Source of the DNA: Drosophila miranda
Lineage: Eukaryota; Arthropoda; Insecta; Diptera; Drosophilidae
DNA length: 64,000 bases
Direction: 5' to 3'
Assembly (NCBI RefSeq): GCF_003369915.1
Contig: NC_046674.1
Span: 16,554,001 to 16,618,000 of the forward strand
The first letter of the stretch is position 1. Every line of letters begins with the position of its first letter. A program made the position numbers and the translations under genes. The notes under the pieces are model-generated. The model was not told the origin of the DNA. It saw nothing but the letters and a program-made list of their open reading frames with translations, and did not search any database. This document shows, piece by piece, positions 1-10,322 of the stretch.

Positions 1-2630
1 AATGAGAGCTTTTTCCCTCTCTCTGTGTGTGGGTTTTCTTTTCGGGCGAAAAACTCAACGTAATAATTCTTTTCCGCTTGGATAAGACGCGGAGGGCGGC
101 ACTGGGGGATCCTTGCCTCGTAATTGTGCGCAATTTCAGTCGGACATGTCCTCTGTCTTGAGTCCTTGAGCTTAACTGTCGCTCTGTCTCTGTCTCTCTG
201 CCTCTCTCTCTCTCTCTCTCTTTCTTTGTGCAGCGCCATTTTCTGTTTTGGTCTCTCCCCCGCCCCGCACACACACATGCCACACATGCCACTGGCCCGC
301 CCTCTGGTTCCACCATTATTCATGGGGCTTATTAAGGGACCAAGTAAAAATAAACATCACAGTCCATTTAACCGATTTTCAGGGCCCACAGCGGATCATA
401 AAATAAATATTTATAAACATAACAATGACCTTTGGACGCTGCGCGAACCATCTTGATGATGAGCAAACAATCGAAAAGCGTGAGCATTTTTAATTTTGCA
501 AAAACCCTCCATCGAGGGGTGACGAGGGGGGGTACTCCGGTACTCAGTCGCTCATTAAACCTAAACCGCGTATTAGCAGGCCGTAAATACAGGATGTGTG
601 TGCCCTCGGATGGGATCTGTGGCTGGTTCTTAAATATGATAAATGCCGCGTATTGCCTTACAATTGGATTTAGGCCAGAGCCAGAGCTCCCCCCCAAAGA
701 CAATAAATTAGTGGCGGACACACAACGATAATTGCACACATGCAGCGCTGCACAACAGCACAAAGGCCGATTCCTGGCGAGACCCCATAATTATTGGCCA
801 GAGGGACAAGGGGGGAGAAAAGTTTTTGCCAAATTTATACAAATTCCTGGCTGGATGGCTGGCTGGCTGGCTGGCTGGCTGGCTCTTCGGTGGGAGGGGA
901 GGGGGGCGGCGGCGCAGCTAGTGGAACGTGTTTCCAGACCAATTACTAGGGGGGGGGAGGGGCTCCGCATCATTATTATGGGCAGCGTGGCACCGCAATT
1001 ATGTCGTCCAATTAATATCAACACAGCGGGAATCGGGAGTCCACTAAAAGTCCACTTGGAGTCCACTCGGAGAGTCCAATGAATGCATTTTATGCATAAG
1101 CTATTTATGAAATTTATTGTCTTAAATGGCCCCGTTCCCCCCCCCCCCCCCCTGTTTGGGGGAGGGGCATATGCAAAAGGCAGGCCTGCTGCCAGTTCAA
1201 ATCGATTTCGATTTCGGTTGCCAAAATGCTAAAGAGACACCAGGGCGGTGCCCCAGAGAGACAAACATCCATCAAGCTGTCAATATGGCCATACATATGC
1301 AATTGGACGATCGCCGGTCACAAGGTGTCTGCATAATTATGAGCAGTAACTGCAGGCCAAAAACTTGCTAAATTTATTATAATTTCCACACTTTCGGGCA
1401 CCGTTTTCAGGCCCCGGTCACGTCTTGTGTGTCAGTGTCATTACATTGATAGACCTGGCAAAGCAGCTGCCACTGTGCCTCTGGGCCAGACCAGGACCGA
1501 GACCAGGACCTGTGCCCGTGCTCAAGCTCGAGCCTTTTAATTAACAATAAAGTTGAAATTTTTATTACGCAAATGCAACTCTTTAATCCCGCTGGGGCCC
1601 GTGGCTGGGGGCCCAACTAGTTTTCCACCGAGTCGTGACGTTTTATTAAATTACGCATTCAGCTCGTTTCGCACACAATGAATCTGCAGCTGCAACTGGA
1701 ACTGTGCCACAGATCGCAGACGGGATAAGCTTATCCTAGGCTCCCGTTCTGCGGCTTTTGTGGCTGCCACTTATCGCCGTCCCCCCCCCCCCCCCCCGTT
1801 CCCTCCCCGTCCCCTAATTGAATTTACAAGTAACCGAAAATGGGTGGAGTGCAGACGCAGACACTCGCTGGCTTTTCTCTCATCTTATTAACATGTTAAG
1901 CCGCACATTGTAATTCATATTTATATAAAATACCTGCAGAAATACAGAGGGTTCCTTGGCCTGGTCCTGGTCCTGGCCACAGCCCTCGGGTGTCAACGGC
2001 GACATCCTGATGGATTACAGGCAAATTACTGCCAGCTTCGCCATAAATTTCGATGGGCTTTTAATGAATTTAATGGCCCGCGACATGCGGCAGGATGCAG
2101 GATAATGCAGTGCGTTGAAAGGATCGGATCGGATCGGATGAAAGCTGGTTAGCCAGATCGCCAAAGATATGCACTCATGGCCGGTACTGTACCCGCCAAA
2201 TTGGGACTCAACCGGAAAGCGTTGGGCCATTAACAATGATAGATTTTGCTTTTAGTTCTGGCCCTGTTCTTGTTTTTTTTTGCATTCAAAAACCCGGGAT
2301 AATTATGCCTGAAAATGCATTTAGCATTAAGTTAATTATTTTCCATTCCATTCGAAGCCCCAGAAGCGGGTCTCGGGACTGACTTTATGGCCGGCTTGCA
2401 CGCACTTGTCGGGGCGGCCAGATAGTGGCCGTTGATAAGGGCGAAAGCCCTCAAAGTGCTCTCGTATCTAGTTTGATAGCAGTGGCAGCGGCAGTTGCAA
2501 CAATGTTGCATGTCCGGATAGGTTCTGGCAGTATCGCCTAATTATGGGCGGACTATCGCTCATCAAATATGCAGTTGGCAGAACAGCAACAGAAAGATAT
2601 ACGATTGCAAATCATGAAACGAGAATGGAA

Positions 2631-2672
2631 GTGGGGACCGGGGGGACGGGGGGGACGGGGGGACGGGGGTGC
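2631..2672. repeat. G-rich minisatellite (GGGGAC-like units)
   Basis: Four to five runs of four or more G separated by AC or ACC. The plus strand could form a G-quadruplex; this is inference from the base pattern only. Confidence 0.6.
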
Positions 2673-4229
2673 CCTGCAATTAGCACGTTGTATTCCCGAT
2701 CGGATAAATTGAATTTGCTAACCGACCGCCCCACAGACCCCTCCCCACCCCCCCCAACACGCAAGCGAAAACCCAACACGAGGTGAGTTTTCTTCACCTG
2801 TGCCGCTCGCTCTCGCCCTCTCTCGCTCTCGCCAACAAATCGATATGCGGGGCACATCCACATCTATGCAGCGTCCCCATCCTCTGGCCTCTGATAGCAT
2901 GACGACATGGCAAGGCGCACAGGAAACCGAGCATGGAGCATGCCAGACGCGACACCGACGAAGACCCACCGGGTCCCATAACCATAACCAGGACCAGGAC
3001 CAGGACTGGGCCGAAACCCAAACCCAGACTCAGAGCCAGTCCAATCCCCAACTGCGGGGCACACACTGGCGGCAGCAACTGCTGACTGGCAACGTTAAAA
3101 CCGGTAAATCTTCATAGAGCTTGCTGCGTGTGTTGTCCTGTCCTGCCCTGTCCTGCCTTGTCCTGCGATGTTTTCGCTCTGCCATGTCGCAAGAAGGAGA
3201 GCCAGCGGCCACATTGGTTCTTCGATGGGGTTTGTGCCTTTCCGCATTTCCATTTGAATCGAATGGGGACAAAGCAAAGGACAAGACAAGGGACACATGT
3301 GGTAGTCGATCAATGAAATGGGGAGAATGCTGGGAGAATCTTCGAAATTGAGAGGGAAGTATATTTGCGGTATTTAAGGGTATTTTTGATACATTTTCTG
3401 GTATATTCCGATATCAGGTTAGTATTAAAAATGAGCTCAGAGCAAGGCATCATTGTGGGACGTGCTGCATCTTTCAAGTGGCGATGCAATGACTGTGGCA
3501 CCACCAGGGCACCAGAAGGCTGTTACGCGGGGATCCCAGGCAAAACGCATGCCTCCTGCCGCCCCACCCACCGATGGACGTGTGAACAAAGGATCTCGAA
3601 GGTAAATTCCATCAAAATTCACCTAAGAAATAGATGTAAGGGTCTTTTTATACAAGCCAAGGTCTAGTCAAAGGGGAAGAGCTGGTAATTCGGAAGAAAG
3701 CGCCACAGAATGTGCCCCAGGCAGGCTCCCACAGCAAACCAAAGATCTCGGGACCTTCGATTCTGTCTTGTTTGGGATCTCCTTGGTATTGTAGTATATC
3801 GTATTCTCTCGCCCCGTTGTAGGGCATCCGAAGTGTCCTTGCAATTCGGTGTGGCTTTCCTTCTTGTTTGCCGTCGCAGGCAGACAACATTGCCGCTGCC
3901 ATGTGCCGACGATGAGGGTTTATTTCATGCTTACTTTGGCTTTCTTTGCCAGCCCCAGCCCCCGCCCCCGCCCCCGCTCTCAGCCCCAATGCTAAGCCCA
4001 GATCCTCAAAACATCCCCCACCTTAAAACCACCCCCCATACCATTCGTTGCGGGGGGTGGGCAGGGAGGGGGGGGGGGATTCTCTGGTTTGCTACTTTTG
4101 CACATTCTTTTCAATTTCAGCGGCGACTTTCGGGGGGGTGGCAGGAGGGGAGGAGGGAGAGGAGGGTTGGCCGAGGCATTTTCTTTTGCAAAACTTTTGC
4201 AATTTTCTATTAAAGCAATACACACATGG

Positions 4230-4254
4230 ATGTGTGTGTGTGTGTGTGTGTGTG
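4230..4254. repeat. (TG)n microsatellite left of the retrotransposon
   Basis: About a dozen uninterrupted TG units. A second TG tract lies just right of the retrotransposon at 10318-10342, so the element inserted into a TG-rich locus. Confidence 0.9.
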
Positions 4255-4271
4255 GTGCCGGTGGTGGTTTG

Positions 4272-4283
4272 TTCTTTCTATGT

Positions 4284-4285
<2 letters not shown>
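4272..4285 (+). repeat. Target-site duplication, left copy
   Basis: TTCTTTCTATGTGT occurs here directly against the poly-T (poly-A tail of the minus-strand element) and again at 10309-10322 at the element's other end. The last T is shared with the poly-T run, so the duplication is 13 or 14 bp. Confidence 0.85.
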
Positions 4286-4319
<34 letters not shown>

Positions 4320-4445
4320 CCATTTAATTGCTTGTATTTACAACTTATTTTATACTTAAAGCAAACTATAATAAAGGTTAGGCTATGAAGCCCAACATGT
4401 GTGGTACGGCCGTGAAGCAATGCTTCACACATGTGCAGGCTTCGT

Positions 4446-7400
4446 TTAGACTAACTGGACTCTTGTCTGGTGCTCAACAGCGCGCAGTTCCCTCATAATG
4501 GTCGCCGCGAAGCAGCTCGTCGCCTCCCAGTTTTCCGGGGACAGGAGCATGCACGGCACCAAGCTCTGCTTGACTACGGCTCCACCCAGCGCTTCTTCTC
4601 GCCGCTGGCGCTGCGCTGCGAACCTGCCACACGAAAATATCGCATGCTCGGCATCCTCCTCCACGTAGTGCCCGCACCAAGAGCATTCTGCGGAGTCCGC
4701 GTGCCCGAAGCGATGAAGGTAGCTTCGGAAGCAGCCATGACCACTGAGGAGCTGAGTCAGGTAAAAGTTGACCTGCCCGTGCTTCCTGCTTACCCACGCG
4801 TCGATGGACGGGATAAGCTGGTGGGTCCAACGCCCCTTAGTGGTCGTGTCCCAGCGCTGTTGCCACCTTCTGAGACTCTCCTGTTTGCACGCCATGCGTA
4901 CCTGCCTTTTCGCCGCCGCGTCCATTCCTCTGCCATGTGTTTCCTGGTAGTATGTGGACCGTTCATCCGCCAGGAATTCCAGGGGTGCTATGCCCGCGAT
5001 CACGTGTGCTGCCTCGTCCGAGACCGTTCGGAAGGCACTGGTGATCCGAATCGAAGAGAGGCGGTGCGTGGCTGCCAGACCCCGTGCGTAGCTCGCTGTT
5101 CGAAGGGCCTTTGCCCAGATTGGCGCCGCATATAGCATCACCGATCTCGTGACACTCGTTAGCAGCTGTCGCCGCCATTGCTTTGGTCCTCGGGTGTTCA
5201 GCATTAGCCTCGAGAGCGCACAGTTGGTGGTCGCCGCCTTCGTGCCCATGTAGGCCAAGTGCTCCCGAAAGCAGAGACGTGTGTCCACCAGGACACCAAG
5301 GTATTTGATAGCGCGCTTAGACGAAACCGGGGTACCTGCCACTGAGATGTTGGCCGTCTCGACTTTCTTCCGGCTGGATACTAGCACTGCCTCTGTTTTG
5401 TGGGGTGCGAGTTCGAGCCCGACCAGGTCCAGCCACTGTTGAATGCGCGCTATCGTTTGGTTGCAGGTCGTTTCCACGACGGACAGGTCTTTTGCCACCA
5501 CTAGGACAGCCACATCGTCTGCAAAACCCACCATGTGTACTCCGTGGGGGAGGCTGAGTCGCAAGATGCCGTCATACATTGCGTTCCACAGAGTGGGGCC
5601 AAGCACTGAACCCTGCGGGACGCCTGCCGATACCTCGTATTCCTCCGTGCCAGCCTGCGTGTCGTACAAAAGCAGCCTTCTCTCAAAGTAGCTTTGTACC
5701 ATCCGCTGCAGGTACCTGGGTGTGTCGAAACTCTCCAGCGCCCTTAGGATGCAGCTCCACCTCGCCGTGTTGAACGCGTTCTTAATGTCTAGGGTGACTA
5801 CTAGGCAGTACTCTTTCCCGCCGCCTTTCCACCTAGTGCCGGCAATTGCACCGGAGGCAATGTCCACCACCTTACGAACGGCGTCTATCGTGGATCGGGC
5901 CTTGCGAAAGCCGTATTGGTGCGGTGAGAGGTCGCCAGCCTCCGCGATGGAGCGTTCCAGTCGCGCGCAGACCACCTTCTCAAGCAGTTTACCCGCGGTG
6001 TCGATCAGGCAGATAGGCCTATACGACGACGCTGTCCCCGGCGGCTTGCCTGGCTTGGGAATAAGCACCAGCTTCTGTATTTTCCACCTCACAGGGAACA
6101 CACCTTCCCGAAGGCACTGATTTAGCAGCTTCGCAAAGATGTCCGGACGCGTGGAGAGGGCGAGCAAGAGGGCTCTGTTCGGGATAGAGTCCGGCCCAGG
6201 AGCCTTGTTCGGGCTGATGCTCCTGGCTGCGCTTTCGACTTCCTCGAGTGACACCTCCTCGATGTGTGCCTGGCTGTGCGGCTGCAGTGTGAGGCAACGG
6301 ACATCCCCGATGTGGTCAGCCCTGTGCGGAAAGAGTTCCTCCACGATAGATCTTGTCGTGTCGGGGTCCGATGGGGGTGCCTGCCTCTTGGCGCAAAGTT
6401 TGTTCGTCACCAACTTGTACGCCCTTCCCCATGGGTCCTGCTCCGCAGAGTCGCATAGCTTGAGAAAGCACTGGCGCTTGCTATCCCTAATGGCCGCCTT
6501 GAGGGCCCTTCTGCAGTCCCTGAACGTGGATTGCCATTGCGGAAAGGCAGTGCTTCCGCGCGAGCGCTGGTAGCGGCGTCGAGCTTGGTTGCATTCCCGG
6601 CGTAGCGCGGCAATGTCCTCGTTCCACCAGAACACAGGTTGGTGGTGGCGACCGTAGTGCTTCCTCTGCGCCATGGTGGCATTGCATGCTGCCTCCAGAT
6701 GCTCCATGACATGGTTGGCCATGCATTCAGCATTTCCATTCGCCGTGAGGTTGGACATAAGCTCCATGAACAGGGCCGTATTGAGCGTTTCGGCGCGATA
6801 GCATCTCCATCTGGGCGCAGCTGTCTCTACGCTACACGTCTGTTGGCCTGTGTCCCATATAATTGCCCTGTGGTCGCTCCCTGTGTAGATGTTGCTGATG
6901 CTCCAGCCCGATGAATTAAAAAGTGAGCTGCTGACAAATGTAAGGTCGATGACCGATCCTGTTCCTGCTCTGGAGAAGGTATGCTGGTTTCCCTCGTTGA
7001 GGAGCGCGATGTCCAGGGGCGCAATGATCTCCAGCAGAGCTCTACCTCTCGCATTCGTCGCCACGCTTCCCCACTCCTCAGCCCACGCGTTGAAGTCCCC
7101 TCCAATGGCTATTGGGTGACGTCCTCTAGCATCAGCCGCTAGGTTGTCTAGAGTACCTGCGAACTCGGAGAGCGTCAGGCTTGGGGCAAGGTAGACGCTG
7201 TATATCCACACACCTCCGACCTTGGCGCGCACAAACCCAGCAGCAGCGCTTGAGAGGGAAAGCTGCAATGGCGTGGCCCCGCATAGCCATATCGCGGCCT
7301 TTTTGGTGGCATCCAAGATGAACCCAGGGGACTCCCTAGTTTGATATGGCTCGCTGAGGATGGCGAGGTCAATTGCCAATTCTCTTATGGATTGGCTCAG

Positions 7401-7451
7401 CAGGTCTTGAGCCGCAGCGCAGTGGTTGAGGTTGAGCTGCATAACCTTCAT
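4446..7451 (-). CDS. Retrotransposon ORF2: APE-type endonuclease and reverse transcriptase
   Basis: A 1001-residue protein. It nicks target DNA and copies the element's RNA at the nick (target-primed reverse transcription). An N-terminal APE-type endonuclease (about residues 1-215) shows the SEPY glutamate at 34, GGDFNAW with aspartate 119, and the SDH triad at 192-194. The reverse transcriptase (about 400-690) has GPDSIPN, YGFRKARSTIDAV, the LDIKNAFN aspartate, GVPQGSVLGP and the catalytic FADD at 643-646. Near the C-terminus a C-x2-C-x9-H-x4-C motif (about 923-941) is typical of R1-related elements. No RNase H domain was recognised. I chose the ATG at 7451 because it overlaps the ORF1 stop as TAATG; the open frame extends 14 codons further upstream. 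It is fully open, so possibly functional. Confidence 0.92.
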   Translation of the reverse strand: MKVMQLNLNHCAAAQDLLSQSIRELAIDLAILSEPYQTRESPGFILDATKKAAIWLCGATPLQLSLSSAAAGFVRAKVGGVWIYSVYLAPSLTLSEFAGTLDNLAADARGRHPIAIGGDFNAWAEEWGSVATNARGRALLEIIAPLDIALLNEGNQHTFSRAGTGSVIDLTFVSSSLFNSSGWSISNIYTGSDHRAIIWDTGQQTCSVETAAPRWRCYRAETLNTALFMELMSNLTANGNAECMANHVMEHLEAACNATMAQRKHYGRHHQPVFWWNEDIAALRRECNQARRRYQRSRGSTAFPQWQSTFRDCRRALKAAIRDSKRQCFLKLCDSAEQDPWGRAYKLVTNKLCAKRQAPPSDPDTTRSIVEELFPHRADHIGDVRCLTLQPHSQAHIEEVSLEEVESAARSISPNKAPGPDSIPNRALLLALSTRPDIFAKLLNQCLREGVFPVRWKIQKLVLIPKPGKPPGTASSYRPICLIDTAGKLLEKVVCARLERSIAEAGDLSPHQYGFRKARSTIDAVRKVVDIASGAIAGTRWKGGGKEYCLVVTLDIKNAFNTARWSCILRALESFDTPRYLQRMVQSYFERRLLLYDTQAGTEEYEVSAGVPQGSVLGPTLWNAMYDGILRLSLPHGVHMVGFADDVAVLVVAKDLSVVETTCNQTIARIQQWLDLVGLELAPHKTEAVLVSSRKKVETANISVAGTPVSSKRAIKYLGVLVDTRLCFREHLAYMGTKAATTNCALSRLMLNTRGPKQWRRQLLTSVTRSVMLYAAPIWAKALRTASYARGLAATHRLSSIRITSAFRTVSDEAAHVIAGIAPLEFLADERSTYYQETHGRGMDAAAKRQVRMACKQESLRRWQQRWDTTTKGRWTHQLIPSIDAWVSRKHGQVNFYLTQLLSGHGCFRSYLHRFGHADSAECSWCGHYVEEDAEHAIFSCGRFAAQRQRREEALGGAVVKQSLVPCMLLSPENWEATSCFAATIMRELRAVEHQTRVQLV

Positions 7452-7453
7452 TA
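7449..7453 (-). promoter_or_regulatory. TAATG stop-start overlap between ORF1 and ORF2
   Basis: On the minus strand the ORF1 stop TAA shares its last A with the ORF2 ATG. In some non-LTR elements, for example silkworm SART1, a UAAUG junction supports translation of ORF2 by termination-reinitiation. That the same happens here is inference. Confidence 0.7.
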
Positions 7454-8974
7454 TTGGGCCGGCAAGCTGGGCACGCTCCTGGCTGCTGGACATCTCCTGC
7501 TACCCGCATAATGGTTCGTCTCATTGCTGTTGTTAGCGGTGCAGATGAAACACCGCGGATCGCTTTGACAGGTTGCCGCCTTGTGCCCGTTCACGCCGCA
7601 TCTGAGGCAGCATCCGGTGCGATCCACCGCGCTCTTGCACCTGATTGCTAGATGCCCAAACTCCAGACACCTGTAGCATCGTCGTTGAGCTGTCCGCTCC
7701 CGGATCCTACAGCTTGTCCATCCGACTTTAAGTTTCCCCACCATGAGTAGGGCTCTTGCCTGCACGGGCGGCAGGCACACAACTGCCAGTTGCGTACCAG
7801 CGAACGATGGCCTCAGACTTTTAATGGCGCTGGTGTCCACGCTGGGGGCGTCTATCGATGCAGCTATCGCTGCTGCGATGTCCTCCTTCTCGACCAGGCT
7901 GTCGAGATCCCTGACCTCCACGCAGAGTTCTTCTGACACCGCCCTGATGCCCGTCTGCAGTCCCAGTGCCGCGCTGATATCCTCCTTGAGCTTAGCTGTG
8001 TTGCTTTTGCTCGCGCCGTTGAGCTCGAGCAGCAGCTCGCCCTTTGCCGTCCTCCGGATTCTGTTAACATTATCCCCTACCTCCTGAAGCTTGCCATCCT
8101 GGCGCCTGGTGACCATACGGAGGATGTCGCTATAGCTAAGCTCGCCCTGGGGTTGAATAATTATTGCGTCTGGCCTTGGCTCGCGCTCACGGGGCTCCCT
8201 TTTTTTCCTTACCCTAGGGCCCACCTGCTGCCACTTGAGCTGTTTCTTAGCGGCTGGGGTGGCACCATGGTCCACTGTACCCGAGGGGGTTAGTTCATCC
8301 TGGGACTGCGCCGGCGGTTTGAGCTGGGTCGACGCCTGTTGAAGCTTTGTGCCTCTCTGCCTCTTTGTGGGCTCCGCAGCCATTTGAGGCGACTCGCGCA
8401 GCCTCTTTGAGCCGGTGTGTGGCGGCTTCGCAGCTGTTTGGGTACCAGTGGTGGCGGTCTCAATTGTCCTGGTGTGCAGCTTCTCGAAATTCTTGACCAC
8501 CAGGGCCTGAAGGGTTACCACTCTCAGGGCTAAATCTTTCATCACGTTGTCCACATGCCGCTGGTCGTTCATCCTCTTGACCAGCTCATTGGCCCGAGTA
8601 CCCAGGTTTTTTAGCAGCTCTAATGGGTCAGAGTGCGGTCGCTCCTTCTCTTTGCCATCCGGGCCGGGCTTGAACATGCTCGATCCCTGAGCTTTCGCAG
8701 GTGCTGACGGTGGTGGGGATCTGGTAAGGGCGTTGCGCCTACCAAAGACTGCGTCCTCAGTCATCTTCTCTATCTGTGTGTTTGGTGTGTGAGGGGTGTT
8801 TTCCATGTGAAAAGAATCTCCACTCGAGTTCGTTATTCCTGGCCGCAGTACGTAGTCACCGTGGTGATCCCATGGGTGTCTTTCCGTGGAGTGAGGTCCA
8901 TGCGAGGGTTGACCCTGGGCCTTATGAGCACCAGGGTTCAGAGCCAGATCGGTGCTAGTTGGGATATGAATCAA
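7451..8974 (-). CDS. Retrotransposon ORF1: gag-like RNA-binding protein
   Basis: Up to 507 residues. It probably coats the element RNA to form the ribonucleoprotein. The C-terminal 100 residues carry CCHC zinc knuckles: CYRCLEFGHLAIRC and CLRCGVNGHKAATC (both C-x2-C-x4-H-x4-C), followed by a third cysteine-histidine cluster beginning CFIC. The N-terminal half is basic, proline/serine-rich and of low similarity value, as usual for ORF1. Two starts are possible, 8974 or the in-frame ATG at 8806 (MENTPHT); I cannot choose between them from sequence alone. The frame is intact to the stop that overlaps ORF2. Confidence 0.85.
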   Translation of the reverse strand: MIHIPTSTDLALNPGAHKAQGQPSHGPHSTERHPWDHHGDYVLRPGITNSSGDSFHMENTPHTPNTQIEKMTEDAVFGRRNALTRSPPPSAPAKAQGSSMFKPGPDGKEKERPHSDPLELLKNLGTRANELVKRMNDQRHVDNVMKDLALRVVTLQALVVKNFEKLHTRTIETATTGTQTAAKPPHTGSKRLRESPQMAAEPTKRQRGTKLQQASTQLKPPAQSQDELTPSGTVDHGATPAAKKQLKWQQVGPRVRKKREPREREPRPDAIIIQPQGELSYSDILRMVTRRQDGKLQEVGDNVNRIRRTAKGELLLELNGASKSNTAKLKEDISAALGLQTGIRAVSEELCVEVRDLDSLVEKEDIAAAIAASIDAPSVDTSAIKSLRPSFAGTQLAVVCLPPVQARALLMVGKLKVGWTSCRIRERTAQRRCYRCLEFGHLAIRCKSAVDRTGCCLRCGVNGHKAATCQSDPRCFICTANNSNETNHYAGSRRCPAARSVPSLPAQ

Positions 8975-10308
8975 CCAAGCCTACGCAACCACCATAGTGG
9001 GACGGCCAGGAAGCGTTAAACGAGGCCTGCCAAGGTTTTAACGAGACGGGGGCGGTGGAGACATTAACCTATGAGCCATTTCAACAGGGGTTCAGCCTGC
9101 CTACTCAGGTCATAGAATGCCGACGCCGTCAGCCCACAGTCTAATGTACGTAAGGGGGGTTCCAGTGGGTCGTACGTAACACCTTACTGGTCTCGGTGTT
9201 ACGGGCGGTATAGTACCTACCAAGGCGCCTATGGCACCGATGGGTCCACTATAAAGGCTTATCCTGGGCATCCCGCGATGGCCGGGAATTTCATCCAGAC
9301 GATAGTCGCTGGGGTTATACCGCCGCTTCTCGGTATCCAGCACCCCGTTAAAGGGTACGCCGCCGTAGCGCTGGGGTTGGCAGGAGGACAGCTCCGGGAC
9401 CCGTTGTGTACCCGCTGGCCTCAGAAAGCGCCGATGTGCAGTGTGAGCCTCTAAATATCCCCATCAGTTCCACTTTGCCACATCCTATAGACCCGTGGTG
9501 AGGGGGCCGAAAAGTCGTGGTATACTTCTAGGATGTATGATGCAGCGCCATCTGCCGGTGCTCGTCTTCCTCTACGTGCTACGTAGCAGCACCCTCTGAC
9601 GGTGGGACACGCCTCGATGAGTAGGCTATCGCCGTCTTGTAGCCCTGGTCAGCAGCTGTTGCTCTGATCAGACCTACAGAAAAACGTGGAGCTCATCCTA
9701 AAGAAGCTGGGGCAACTGGTGCATTATGTCGGGCCTTAAAACGGCCAACCGCATACTCGCGCGGTGCAGGCAACTCAGTTGCCTGACATGGCAACTCCGT
9801 CGCCATCCATCTTGGGCCGGTGAGAGGAGGAGAGAAACTCACCCCGGGAGCTTCGTGAGTGTTATGAGTGAGTTGGAGTTTGAGTGACAAACCCCAAATT
9901 AATTTAGCCATGGCAGATTGCTTTAAAATCCTGATTGACGACCTTCTTGGGTTTGGACACGGTCTGCTCGGGCCAGGAGTCCAGAGTAAAGCTCAGTAGG
10001 CATCGCGCCCATAGGGTAAGTATGGGTGGATGTACGCTCGCTTACCGTTGATCACTCTCTCTTTGAGTTATAGCCAGTCACTTCACTCAGTGGCTGCTAC
10101 CGCCGACTCGGAAGAAAAGAACCACCAGCCTGGATCGGAGGCGGGCGCGACGAGGAGGAGCTCGACCAGCCCTGATAGCCAGAACGGTACCTCGTCAGCC
10201 CAGGGCCTATTCCAGCCCCGGCGGCTCCGCAGACACACGGAGCGCGGCGCAAACACAGGAGCAACGGAGGCGCGCGACCGACCCGGGTTTTTTTCACCAC
10301 CGACTGCC
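8975..10308 (-). other. 5' region (probable UTR and internal promoter) of the retrotransposon
   Basis: About 1.3 kb between the element's 5' end and ORF1, with no long open frame. LINE-type elements carry their promoter inside this region, but I see no motif that pins it down. It contains a perfect palindrome at 9767-9785 (CAGGCAACT and AGTTGCCTG around one base). Assignment to the element rests on the target-site duplication lying at its outer edge. Confidence 0.7.
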
Positions 10309-10322
10309 TTCTTTCTATGTGT
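10309..10322 (+). repeat. Target-site duplication, right copy
   Basis: TTCTTTCTATGTGT, identical to 4272-4285. It runs straight into a TG microsatellite (10318-10342), showing that the empty site was at the edge of a TG tract. Confidence 0.85.

Larger units (their letters stand above)
1..4271. other. Non-coding, microsatellite-rich stretch
   Basis: No convincing coding region is seen. Open frames here are low-complexity or lack a codon pattern. It holds a TC-rich tract near 181-230, a TGGC tandem repeat near 847-885, poly-C runs near 1137-1152 and 1782-1797, a GATCG repeat near 2120-2139, a G-rich tract at 2631-2672, TGTCCTGCCC-like repeats near 3131-3168, and G-rich sequence near 4050-4165. 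It ends at a TG microsatellite that abuts the retrotransposon insertion site. Confidence 0.6.
4286..10308 (-). mobile_element. Full-length non-LTR retrotransposon, R1/LOA group
   Basis: The element is about 6.0 kb, read on the minus strand. It starts at 10308, has a long 5' region (10308 to about 8975), a gag-like ORF1 (8974-7451), an endonuclease/reverse transcriptase ORF2 (7451-4446), a 3' UTR of about 130 bp, and a poly-A tail of about 29 bases (T run 4286-4314). A 13-14 bp direct repeat flanks it. The lack of frameshifts or stops in either ORF, the clean tail and the perfect duplication point to a recent insertion. The reverse transcriptase and the cysteine-histidine C-terminus fit the R1/LOA clades, such as Bilbo or TRIM of obscura-group flies. 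No rDNA flanks it, so it is not a site-specific 28S R1 copy. The family name needs a Repbase or Dfam comparison. Confidence 0.88.

Noticed and set aside
847..885. Tandem short repeats as a CRISPR array
   Set aside because: These and similar tracts are uninterrupted microsatellites without spacers in a eukaryotic genome.
4286..10308. Canonical R1 element in a 28S rRNA gene
   Set aside because: Flanks are microsatellite DNA with a 14-bp duplication; no rRNA sequence is present.
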